Shown one piece after another: positions 32,940-41,900 of a stretch of 64,000 nucleotides of DNA. Below the pieces are notes generated by a model. It did no database searches and was not told the origin of the DNA. It worked only from the letters and a program-made list of their open reading frames with translations. The first letter of the stretch is position 1; the number at the start of each line of letters is the position of its first letter. The stretch lies in NCBI RefSeq assembly GCF_017349295.1, contig NZ_JAFMPK010000047.1, positions 186,001 to 250,000 on the forward strand, written 5' to 3'. The position numbers and the translations under genes are program-made. Source of the DNA: Myceligenerans salitolerans (GTDB lineage: Bacteria; Actinomycetota; Actinomycetes; Actinomycetales; Cellulomonadaceae).

Positions 32940-35524
32940 GCGGGCACCGTAGCTCCTATCGGGTTGGTCAGTCGTCCCGCGTAGATGAGCGAGGACGCCT
33001 GGTCGGTCAGGTCGACCATCTGGCGGGTGTCGCGTAGCTGGAGCCGGTTGAGGCAGGAGTGCGCGAAGGTCTGGGCGCGCAGGTCGACGCCGAGTTCGCG
33101 GCCGTGGCGGGCGGCGACGGCGGGGTGCTCGTCGTGGTGCCGGTCGACGACGTCGCCGACGATGGTCCAGAACCGTGCGGTGGGCAGCACGCCGTCGGCG
33201 GCGAGGATGCCGGACAGGTGGCGCAGCACGCCGTCGAACATGTCGGTGAACACGGCGAGCGCCTTCTCGTCGTCGGGGACGACGGCGCGGACGCGTTGGA
33301 CCGGGGCGGGCAGGGCGCGGGGGCCGAGCACGGCGGTCTCCTCGCCGATGTCCTTCATGAAGGTGCGGGTCACGACGTGGTCGCGCAGCACGAGGACGAG
33401 GTTCTCGCCGTGGGGCATGAAGGCGAGGTCGTGGGCCAGGAGGCAGTGCACGAGCGGGTAGAGGTAGGCGTCGAGGTAGGACCGTACCCAGTGTGCGGCG
33501 TCCAGGCCGGATGCTCGGATCAGGGAGGTGGCGAGCGCGGTGCCGCTCGTGTCGCGGTGCAGCAGTGCCGCCATGGTCGCGACGCGCTCCCCGGGGGCGA
33601 GTCGCGGCAGGGGCGACTCGCGCCACAGGGCGGCGAGCATCTTGCGGTACGGGTTGTTGTCGCGTGTGCGGTGGTAGACGTCGCCGGTGTAGCCGATGGC
33701 GGCCACTTCGCGCAGGATCTCGAAGCGGGCGCGGCGTAGCGTCTCGTCGCCGGTCACGACGTCGGCGACCCAGTCGTTCACGGCGGGGGTGTCGCGCATG
33801 TACTTCGGGGACAGTCCGCGCAGGAAGCCCATGTTCTGGATCGCGGTGGCGACCTTGACGTAGTGGCGGTCGGGGCGGGTGGTGTTGAACAGGGTGCGGA
33901 TCGACTGCTGCGGCGTGTACTCGTCGGCGCCGGGGCCCAGGGGTACCAGGTCCTCGCGGGCGACGTCGGCGGCGAACGTGATCGCCACGCGGTGCTCCCA
34001 CTGCCACGGGTGCACGGGCAGGTACAGGTAGTCGCCGGGGTCCAGGCCGCGGGCGGTCAGCCGGTCGGCGAACGCGGCTCGCTCGGCGCCGGACAGCTCC
34101 GCCGCGGACGACGCCGTCCCGTACAGCGCGGGTTCGCTCTGCCCGGCGCCGAGCGACAGGTGGGTGTGCTCCCGCCGGGCGGCGAGCCACATCAGCCGGA
34201 GCCGGGCGGCCCGTTCCGGCGCGTAGGCGCGGTAGTCGGACAGGGAGAAGCCGATGCGTCCGTTGTTCGCGACGAAGCCCGGATGTCCCTCGGTCATGGC
34301 GGACTCGACGGCCTGGAAGGCGCCGGCGGCGTCGGCTCCGGCCAGCGCGTCCACCAGTCCCGGCGACGACGGGGACGTGCCCAGCGCCTCTCGTTCCCGT
34401 TTCGCCATCGCCCCGGCCAGCGTGGAGGACAGCTCCTCCAGGTAGGTCGGCAGCAGGTCTTCGGGGATGCCGAGCAGGGGCTGCAGTTCCGCGACGAGTT
34501 CCAGTGCGTCGACCGGCGCCTGCCGCTCGTCGGCTCCGGACGGTCCGCCGTCCGGGACCGCACGCGTGCGCCGCAGGCTGGACTCGTCGATCACCCAGTG
34601 TTCCAGCGGGTAGCGGCGTGCGCTGAAGCGGTAGGTGACCCGTCCGTGTCCCCGGGCGTCGTCGAGCACGAGGACGTACTCGCGCGGATCGTCGTGGGTC
34701 ACCTCCCGCGCTGCCTCGAGCGCGGCGACCGGGTCCGACGGCCGGGGCAGGAACAGGCGCTCGTGCGTGAACTCCGCGAGCGCCTTGGCCACCAGGTGCC
34801 GGTGCGCGGCGTCCGCGAGCGCCGGGCGCAGGTGTGCGGCCGGTTCGGCGCCGAGGGGGCCGGTGCCGTCGCCGAGGGGTGAGGCGGCGAAGTCGTCGCG
34901 GGTGCAGACGCTGAGGCGGGCGCGTTTGGTGTGGCCGTCGGTCACGAGGTCGACGTCGCGCAGGACGCGGAACCCGGCGGCGGCGTTCTTCGCGTGGATC
35001 GGCCTGTTGCGGGCGTCGGGTTCGACGACGACGCGCAGGGCGCCGCGGCCGTTCCCGTGCGCGGGGGCGGGCGCGGCGGGGCGGGCGGGCGCCGCGAAGC
35101 AGAACCGCAGGACGGTGGTCATGACGGCGTCGGTGAGGCCGGGGATGCGGGGTCGCGGGCCCTGGGCGGGTGGTGGGGGCGCGACCAGGACGTGCATGCC
35201 GAGGTCGCCGGGGCGGTGGTCGAGGACGTCGGGCGGGAGGCCGTCCAGGACGGTGCGGGCGGGGTCGTAGGTCTCGGCGTAGGCGATCGGTGTGCCCTGG
35301 TGGCGCAGCAGCCAGCCGTCCTGCGCGTCGTCGCCGGTTACGGTGGTGAGGTGGTCGCGCACCTGGGTGGGCGTGAGGTCGCCCATCTCCCAGTACCGGG
35401 AGGCGGGGTGGGTGAGCCAGCCGTGCAGGAGGGCGGCGTCGCGTGCGGGGTCGGCCGGTTCGACGGTCATCTCCCCGACGCGTGTCGCGGTGCGGAAGGT
35501 CGTGGTGTCGTTCGCGTCGCTCAT
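32936..35524 (-). CDS. Fused GNAT acyltransferase and IucA/IucC-type siderophore synthetase
   Basis: This 862-residue fusion has an IucB-type GNAT at residues 1-205 (SRYWEMGDLTPTQVRDH; GTPIAYAETYDP; GDLGMHVLVAP), then a complete NIS synthetase. The latter shows the DesD-like EGHPGFVANNGRIGFSLSDY, YLPVHPWQWEHRVA, the ATP site TLFNTTRPDRHYVKVATAI with QNMGFLRGLSPKYM, and the FhuF-like C-terminal FMPHGENLVLVLRDH. It should join N-hydroxy-N-succinylcadaverine units through ATP-dependent amide formation. Usual DesD is about 580-600 residues without the GNAT. ATG at 35524 overlaps the hydroxylase stop (ATGA). Confidence 0.92.
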   Translation of the reverse strand: MSDANDTTTFRTATRVGEMTVEPADPARDAALLHGWLTHPASRYWEMGDLTPTQVRDHLTTVTGDDAQDGWLLRHQGTPIAYAETYDPARTVLDGLPPDVLDHRPGDLGMHVLVAPPPPAQGPRPRIPGLTDAVMTTVLRFCFAAPARPAAPAPAHGNGRGALRVVVEPDARNRPIHAKNAAAGFRVLRDVDLVTDGHTKRARLSVCTRDDFAASPLGDGTGPLGAEPAAHLRPALADAAHRHLVAKALAEFTHERLFLPRPSDPVAALEAAREVTHDDPREYVLVLDDARGHGRVTYRFSARRYPLEHWVIDESSLRRTRAVPDGGPSGADERQAPVDALELVAELQPLLGIPEDLLPTYLEELSSTLAGAMAKREREALGTSPSSPGLVDALAGADAAGAFQAVESAMTEGHPGFVANNGRIGFSLSDYRAYAPERAARLRLMWLAARREHTHLSLGAGQSEPALYGTASSAAELSGAERAAFADRLTARGLDPGDYLYLPVHPWQWEHRVAITFAADVAREDLVPLGPGADEYTPQQSIRTLFNTTRPDRHYVKVATAIQNMGFLRGLSPKYMRDTPAVNDWVADVVTGDETLRRARFEILREVAAIGYTGDVYHRTRDNNPYRKMLAALWRESPLPRLAPGERVATMAALLHRDTSGTALATSLIRASGLDAAHWVRSYLDAYLYPLVHCLLAHDLAFMPHGENLVLVLRDHVVTRTFMKDIGEETAVLGPRALPAPVQRVRAVVPDDEKALAVFTDMFDGVLRHLSGILAADGVLPTARFWTIVGDVVDRHHDEHPAVAARHGRELGVDLRAQTFAHSCLNRLQLRDTRQMVDLTDQASSLIYAGRLTNPIGATVPA

Positions 35525-37029
35525 CGTGCCGCCTCCTCGCCGGACAGGACGTCCCAGTCCAGCCGCTGTCGGTCAGGTCCGGGCTCACTCAGCCGGTCCC
35601 GGGCCGCCGGCCCGGTGGCGACGGCACGAGGACGCGACGCGGGAGCGCCCGCAGGGACGGAGCCCGGCGGCTCCGGAGAACGGAGCTCCGGAGAACCCAG
35701 CCCGAAGGTCTGGAACGCGATGCGGTGCTCGATCGGGTAGGGCTCCCGGCCGGTGACGCGGGCGAGGATGGCGGAGGCGCGCCAGGCGGCGAAGCCGAGG
35801 TCGGGGGCGGTGACGCCGTGGGTGTGCTCCTCGCCGCCGGCGACGAAGACGCGCCGTTCGGCGTCGACGGTGTAGTCGCGCCGGACGACGAGGCGGCCGC
35901 GGGCGTCCAGGTCGATCCTGTCCAGCACGGGGGCGAGGAACTCCGGGGTGGCGTGCGCGTATCCGGTGGCGGCGACCACGGCGCGGGTGCGGTGCTCGGC
36001 CTCCTGGCCGGTCTGGGCGTGGCGCAGGGTCAGGACGTACTCGCCGGTGCCGCCGGCCGCGGCGGGGTCGAGCCGGGCGGCGGTCACCTCGCAGTCGGAC
36101 AGGAGGGTGGTGGGCAGCGGTGTCCCGAGCGCGGACTTGCGGTAGAGGGTGTCGTAGATGTCGTCGACGAGGTCGCCGCTCATTCCCTTGTACAGGGAGC
36201 GCTGCTCGCGGCCGAGCCGGTCGCGCAGCTCCTGCGGGAGGGACACGTAGTGGTCCGTGTACTCGGGCGACGTCATCTCGAGCGTGAGCTTGGTGTACTC
36301 CATGGGGAAGAACCGGCTGCTGCGCGTGACCCAGTCCAGGCGGTAAGGGCTCGCTCCCCCGGTGCCGGTCGCGAGGCCCTCGAGCAGGTCGCGGTACACC
36401 TCCCCCGCGGACTGCCCGCTGCCCACCACGGTCACGGAGCCGGCCGCGGCGAGCGCGTCGCGGCTGGGCAGGTAGTTGCCGGTGTGCACCACGGGCCCGG
36501 CGCCGGCCAGGTTCCGCAGCACGGTGGGCAGCCGCGGCGTGGTCCCGGTGCCCAGCACCAGGTGCTTGGCACAGTATTTCTCCTCGGTGACGCCGTCGTG
36601 GCCGGCGAGCTGCGCGGTCAGGACGAACACGTCGGCGGCGGCGTCGTGCTCGACGGCGGTCACGCGCCGGCCCCAGCGCAGCATGCCGGGCGCGGCCTCG
36701 GCGAGCCGCGCGGCCGCCCAGCGGCAGTAGGCGTCGTACTCGGCACGCAGCGGGTAGAAGGACTCGCGGATGTAGAAGGGGTACAGCCGCCCGGTCTCCT
36801 TGAGCCACGCCAGGAACGAGTAGGGCGAGGTCGGGTCGGCCATCGTGACGAGGTCGGCCAGGAACGGCACCTGGAGCGTGGTGCCCTCGATGAGCATCCC
36901 CGGATGCCAGGAGAAGTCCGCCCGCTGGTCCAGGAAGACGGCGTCCACGTCCTCCAGCGGCTGCGCGAGTGCGGCCAGCCCCAGGTTCATGGGGCCGATG
37001 CCGACCCCGGCGAGGTCGTAGGTGCGCAT
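35521..37029 (-). CDS. Lysine/ornithine N-monooxygenase-type siderophore hydroxylase
   Basis: This 502-residue flavin N-monooxygenase has an FAD-binding GVGIGPMNLGLAAL at the N-terminus, DFSWHPGMLIEGTTLQVPFL, the NADPH-binding VTVVGSGQSAGEVY, and C-terminal VVAATGYAHATPEFL and GGEEHTHGVTAPDLG. It probably hydroxylates cadaverine, as DesB does, given the adjacent decarboxylase. Residues beyond 440 form a low-complexity Pro/Ser-rich tail. ATG at 37029 overlaps the decarboxylase stop (ATGA). Confidence 0.92.
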   Translation of the reverse strand: MRTYDLAGVGIGPMNLGLAALAQPLEDVDAVFLDQRADFSWHPGMLIEGTTLQVPFLADLVTMADPTSPYSFLAWLKETGRLYPFYIRESFYPLRAEYDAYCRWAAARLAEAAPGMLRWGRRVTAVEHDAAADVFVLTAQLAGHDGVTEEKYCAKHLVLGTGTTPRLPTVLRNLAGAGPVVHTGNYLPSRDALAAAGSVTVVGSGQSAGEVYRDLLEGLATGTGGASPYRLDWVTRSSRFFPMEYTKLTLEMTSPEYTDHYVSLPQELRDRLGREQRSLYKGMSGDLVDDIYDTLYRKSALGTPLPTTLLSDCEVTAARLDPAAAGGTGEYVLTLRHAQTGQEAEHRTRAVVAATGYAHATPEFLAPVLDRIDLDARGRLVVRRDYTVDAERRVFVAGGEEHTHGVTAPDLGFAAWRASAILARVTGREPYPIEHRIAFQTFGLGSPELRSPEPPGSVPAGAPASRPRAVATGPAARDRLSEPGPDRQRLDWDVLSGEEAAR

Positions 37030-38663
37030 CAGTCGGTCTCCTCCCGGGTCAGGCGCGGGTGCACGTCCCGGCACGGCGGCACGTCGAGACCCGCGAGCTC
37101 CTCGCCCGCCAGCAGGCCCTGGGCGGCCGACCGCACCAGGTCCAGCACCGCCCGCACGTCGTCGAGCGTCATGTCGGGGTTGAGCAGGGTGAGCTTGAGG
37201 CAGGGGCGACCGTCGGCGACCGTCTTGGCCACGATCGCGCGCCCCGAGTCGAACAGGACGCGACGCACCTGCGACACGAGGTCGTCGGCGTGCTCGGGCT
37301 CCAGACCGTCCGGCTCGTACCGGAACATCACGGTTGACAGGTCGGTCCGTGCGACCAGCCGCAGTTCGGGATCGCCGGCGAGATCGGCGTGCACGGCGGC
37401 CGCCAGGTCATAGGTGGCGTCCACCAGCCGGCCGAGACCGTCGGCGCCGAGCGCACGCAGCGTGACCCACAGCTTCAGGGCGTCGAAGCGGCGCGTGGTC
37501 TGCAAGGACTTGCCGACCTGGTTCGGGTCGGGGTTGAGCTCGCCGTTCTCCCGCTCGGGGTTGAGGTAGTCGGCGTGCCAGGAGCCGCGGGCCATGTCGG
37601 CGGCCTCGCGCACGATCAGGGCGCTGGAGGACACCGGCTGGAAGAACGCCTTGTGGTAGTCGACCGTGACGCTACGGGCCCGTTCGATCCCGGTCAGCAG
37701 GCCGCGCCGGGTGGGGCTGACCAGCAGGCCGCAGCCGTAGGCGGCGTCCACGTGCAGCCAGGCGCCGGTCGCGTCGGCCAGGTCCGCGACCGGCAGGATC
37801 GGGTCCACGCAGCCGCGGTCGGTGGTGCCCGCGGTCGCCACGACCGCCATCGGGGTGTCACCCGCGCGGGCGACGTCCGTCAGCGCACGACCGAGCGCAT
37901 CGGGGTCCATGCGACCGTCGTCGTCCACGTCCACGGCCACGACGGCGCCCTCCGACAGGCCGAGCAGCAGCGCGGCCTTGGCCACCGAGAAGTGGCTCGC
38001 GGCCGTGGCCAGGATCCGCAGGCGGGACTGCGCCACGGCACGCTCGGCGCCGGTCAGGCCCTCCAGCGCGCGCTGCCGGGCGAGGAACAGCGCCTGCAGG
38101 TTGGACTGCGTGCCCCCGGAGGTGAAGACCCCGTCGGCGCCCGCCGGCTCGCCCCGTTCGTCCCTGCCGACGGGAAAACCGATCCTGCCCGCCGTCCAGT
38201 CGACCAGGCGGCGTTCCATGAGCGTCGCGGCGCCCGACTGGTCATAGGTGTCGACCGACGTGTTGATCGCCGCCAGCATCGCCTCGGCCGCCACGGCCGG
38301 GACGGCGACCGGGCAGTTCAGGTGCGCCGCGTAGGCCGGGTGGTGGAACCACACCGCGTTGCCCGCGTACAGGTCGGCCGCCTCGGCCAGGGCCTGCTCG
38401 GTCCCGATCCCCGGGGCGTCGAGGTCGACCGCGTCGCAACGCTCGCCCAGCTCCGCCCGCCCCGCCCCCGTGAACGGCTGGGTGACGGTCGCCACGCGCC
38501 GGGCGACGTCGTCGACCACCGCCCGGGTGACGCGGGCGTACTCGACGGCGGTCGCGCCGCGCAGCAGTGCGGCCGGGTCGTGCCCGGAACCGCCGGGCCG
38601 GGCACCGGACGACGACGGCCCGGTGGCGGCGCTGCGGGCTGTGGCGGGCAGGGGTGAGGACAT
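37029..38663 (-). CDS. PLP-dependent decarboxylase (lysine decarboxylase, DesA-like)
   Basis: This 544-residue group II PLP decarboxylase has HHPAYAAHLNCPVAVPAVAA, GVFTSGGTQSNLQALFLAR, WLHVDAAYGCGLLVSPTRR, and the PLP-lysine motif SVTVDYHKAFFQPVSSSALI. The family includes DesA (lysine to cadaverine), diaminobutyrate decarboxylase and aromatic decarboxylases. The DesB-DesD-type neighbours make cadaverine the likeliest product. It is first in the operon; the ATG at 38663 has GAGGAG upstream. An iron box at 38731-38749 implies expression under iron limitation. Confidence 0.92.
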   Translation of the reverse strand: MSSPLPATARSAATGPSSSGARPGGSGHDPAALLRGATAVEYARVTRAVVDDVARRVATVTQPFTGAGRAELGERCDAVDLDAPGIGTEQALAEAADLYAGNAVWFHHPAYAAHLNCPVAVPAVAAEAMLAAINTSVDTYDQSGAATLMERRLVDWTAGRIGFPVGRDERGEPAGADGVFTSGGTQSNLQALFLARQRALEGLTGAERAVAQSRLRILATAASHFSVAKAALLLGLSEGAVVAVDVDDDGRMDPDALGRALTDVARAGDTPMAVVATAGTTDRGCVDPILPVADLADATGAWLHVDAAYGCGLLVSPTRRGLLTGIERARSVTVDYHKAFFQPVSSSALIVREAADMARGSWHADYLNPERENGELNPDPNQVGKSLQTTRRFDALKLWVTLRALGADGLGRLVDATYDLAAAVHADLAGDPELRLVARTDLSTVMFRYEPDGLEPEHADDLVSQVRRVLFDSGRAIVAKTVADGRPCLKLTLLNPDMTLDDVRAVLDLVRSAAQGLLAGEELAGLDVPPCRDVHPRLTREETD

Positions 38664-38730
38664 GCGCGAGGCTCCTCGGGTGGGACCGACAGGACGGATG
38701 GCACTCCCGGATTCGCCGTCATGGCGCTAC

Positions 38731-38749
38731 TTAGGTGTGCCTGGCCTAA
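38731..38749 (-). promoter_or_regulatory. DtxR/IdeR-type iron box
   Basis: TTAGGTGTGCCTGGCCTAA matches the actinobacterial iron-box consensus (TTAGGTTAGSCTAACCTAA) at 14 of 19 positions, with both outer half-site ends intact. It overlaps the -10 region and predicted start of the siderophore promoter, so an iron-loaded DtxR-family repressor would block transcription. Confidence 0.8.
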
Positions 38750-38776
38750 GTTAGCCGACACTTCACTTCTGTCCAA
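38748..38776 (-). promoter_or_regulatory. Siderophore operon promoter
   Basis: On the minus strand TTGGAC (38776-38771) and TAACTT (38753-38748) are 17 bp apart. The iron box begins inside the -10 element. The leader to the ATG at 38663 would be about 75-80 nt. Confidence 0.65.
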
Positions 38777-38877
38777 CAGGTGCACACTGTGCGGGACGTC
38801 ACCCCGCGACGTCATGTCGGCCGGACGGGAGCCGTGCAGGGCTCGCCGTCCACACGTGGGTCCGAGCCGACGGCGCA

Positions 38878-38918
38878 CCGCGGCGTGACCCCCCGGATCG
38901 CGAGGGGTCACGCCGCGG
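38878..38918 (-). terminator. Strong hairpin after the 2064-residue subtilase gene
   Basis: CCGCGGCGTGACCCC at 38878-38892 pairs perfectly with GGGGTCACGCCGCGG at 38904-38918 (15-bp stem, 11-base loop), 14 bp after the subtilase stop. No T-tract follows. It insulates the siderophore promoter from upstream transcription. Confidence 0.65.
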
Positions 38919-38932
38919 GCGTTCCGGCCGCG

Positions 38933-41900
38933 TCAGAGACGCGGATCCTCCAGGACCGCGAGGGAGCTGAGGATCGGGTGGCGCTTGCCGGTCTCGCCGA
39001 TCAGCTCGACCGTCAGGTCACCTCCCGGATGCTCGACCGTGGTCGAGCGCTCGTCGGCGGTCAGCACGCCCGCCTCGGCCCGCACGTCGTACTCGTAGAG
39101 CACGACCTCACCGTTCACCAGTACGTCGAAGCTCCGTGTCCCGAGGGGAAGCCGGCTGAACTCGGCGAAGCCGAGGTCGATGCGGTACCCGCCCTGGGGG
39201 ACGTCCTCGAGCACGTAGCGGAACGTGCGGCCGGTCCGCTGGGTGCGGAACAGGTCGTCGTCCTCCGTGCCGTCGATGGCCCCCCGGGTAGCACGCTTCG
39301 TGCCGCCGACGTGGCCCCATCCCCCGGTGTCCGGCCGGAACGCCCGGTCCGCCGACCACACGAAGCCGTCGGTCCCGACGTGCCCGCGGCCGCCGACGTC
39401 GATCCCCAGCCAGTACGCCGAGGTCGCCATCCGGACGCGCTCGTACTGCTCGGGGGACCGGCCCGCGGTCGACGACACGAGGACGTCACCGACGAGAAGA
39501 CCCGGATCGGCACCGGCGTTGTCGACGGCCACGGTGACCGTGGTGGACTCCCCGACGCCGAGTTCGACCGTCTCGTCGGCCGCGTCACCGGACATCGCGA
39601 GCCAGGGCAGGTCGGCCGGCTCGGGGTCCCCGTCCTCGTCCCTGCTCTGCTCGGTGAGCTCCACCTCCATCGGGGCGGAGCCCGTGTTGGTCACGGTCAG
39701 CTCCGAGGACGCGGTCCCGTCCGGGCCGAGGAGCCACTCCAGCTCGTCCCCGGAGATCTCGGCGACCCCCGTGGCGAGCGCCGTGTCGAACACCTCTGCC
39801 TGGTCCCTCGCGGCGATGGTGACCGTGTCCGCCACGGTCTCGTAGTGCGGTGACCGGACCTCCACCGTGTGGTCACCCACCAGCGCCTGGGCCTTCCAGA
39901 GCCCCTGCGCGTTCGCGGTGATCGTCCGGGAGCTGCCGTCGTCGGCCGTCAGCGTGACGATCGCCCCCGCGACCGGCTCGCCGTCGTTCGCGTCGGTGAC
40001 CTCGCCCTCGATCGTGCCCGACGCCGGCAGCACGTACTCCAGTCCCGTCCCGGCCGTCAGGACCGGCTCGTCGAACGAGTACTGCTGGGCCCGCAGGCCG
40101 TCGAGCCGTTCGACGCCCACCGTGGCGGACGCCCCGTGGGTCCGAGGGTTCTCGCCGCCGAAGCCATCGCCGTAGCCGAGCTGGATGCGCCCGTCCGCCA
40201 CGAGCGTGACGGAGAAGCTCACGCGCTCCGACGGCTCGTCGTAGAAGGTGACGTCGCGGTACTCGATGATCTGCGCGTCGAGCCCGTCCACCTCCGTGAC
40301 GCCGACGTAGATCCCCGCTTCGTCGTCGACCACCAGGTCGTCCCAGAACGGATAGATCGCGTCCGCGGGCGACCGCGTCGGCAGCTCCGTGTTCGCCGTC
40401 ATGGTCCGGCTCCGGTCGAACGTCAGCATGCCGTTCATCGCGACGCACACCCCGTCCCACGACGTGTCGTAGAAGGGGAAGTCGAACCCGAACCACAGCA
40501 CCCCGCAGCCGAGGCGGCCCGACCATCCCGTGTTCGTGGTGCCCTGACGGTACAGGTTCGTCGTCTCCGCGACGGTGTAGGACCGGTCGGCGGGAGCCAC
40601 CGGCACCTCCTCCGGCTCCGGTTGCTCGGGCTCCGGTGCCGGCGTCTCGGCGGCACGCGGGTCGAGGGTGACCCGGAGCGCCGCGAGACTCGGGGGCCGC
40701 AGTCCCAGCGCGCCCCGGAGCTCCACGGTGAGCGGACCCCCGGAGTGCTCGACGACCGCGGTCTGCCAGTCGGCGGTGTTCCTGCCGACCCTTCCGGCGG
40801 CGTCGTACGCGTACCGCACCAGCGAGTCGTCGACCAGGACGTCGAACACGCGCCGGCCCGGTGCCACGTGCCCGATCTCGGCGAAGCCGAGGTCCACCAG
40901 GTACGTGCCCTCCGGCACGTCGTCGAACTCGTACCGCAGGTCCTTCCGCCACGTGGTGCGCTGGGACCGGAACAGGGCGTCGTCCGCCGTGGCGTCCACC
41001 GAGCGGTGGGTCCAGGCCCGCCGCGTCCGGCCCTGGTAGCCCCAGGACCCGTCGTCGAACTTCTGGTCGGCCGACCAGTCGAAGCCGTGCTCGTCGGTGT
41101 ACGCCGGTCCTCCGGCGTTCACCCCGACCTGGAACTCGGTGGTCGTGAGCGTGACGGGGACGTACTCCTTGGACTGCCGGCCGGCGTCCGAGGTCACCAC
41201 GATGTTCCCGCCGAGGACGCCCGGTTCGAGGTCGTCCGCGGACAGGGTGACGTCGACGGTGGTCGTCTCACCCGGCGCGAGCGTGCCGCCCGTGGCCGAC
41301 AACGAGAGCCAGGGCAGGTCCGTGAGCAGGTCGTCCTCGACGTCGACGAGCAGCACCTCGTCGGCGACCTGGTCGGTCGCCCACAGGGCACCCGTGGCGT
41401 CGGTGGCGAGACCGCCACCCTGCCGCAGCAGCCGGCCGGGGAACCACCACGCGTTGACCAGGGAGCAGTCGGCCGGGTCGACCTGCAGCAGCCTGCTCGG
41501 GCGGTTGACGGCCCGGTCGGAGTACCAGACCGTGTCGGACGTCTCGTTGTAGGCCAGGCCCATCACCTCGGGCAGCGGCGGCGAGCAGTAGGAGAGGAAC
41601 TCCCCCGGTGTCTCGTGCGACGTGCCGGCGACGGTCCCGATCGCACCGACGCCCCGGCCGCCCACGTAGAAGACGTCCCGGTTGGCGTCGTAGGCGAGCC
41701 CGGTCAGCTGCGTGTTCGACCACGCTCCGGCGATCTCCCGCGTCTTCTCCCCCGTGTCGGGGTCGAAGCAGTGGATGAAGCTCGCAGGACTGTCCTCCAT
41801 CTGGCACATCTCTCCCGTCCGGGAGTCGAACGCCAGGTCGAAGGCCCGGTAGTCAGGGTTCCACCCGGCCGCGAACTCCTTGCCGGTGCTGGCTCCCGTG

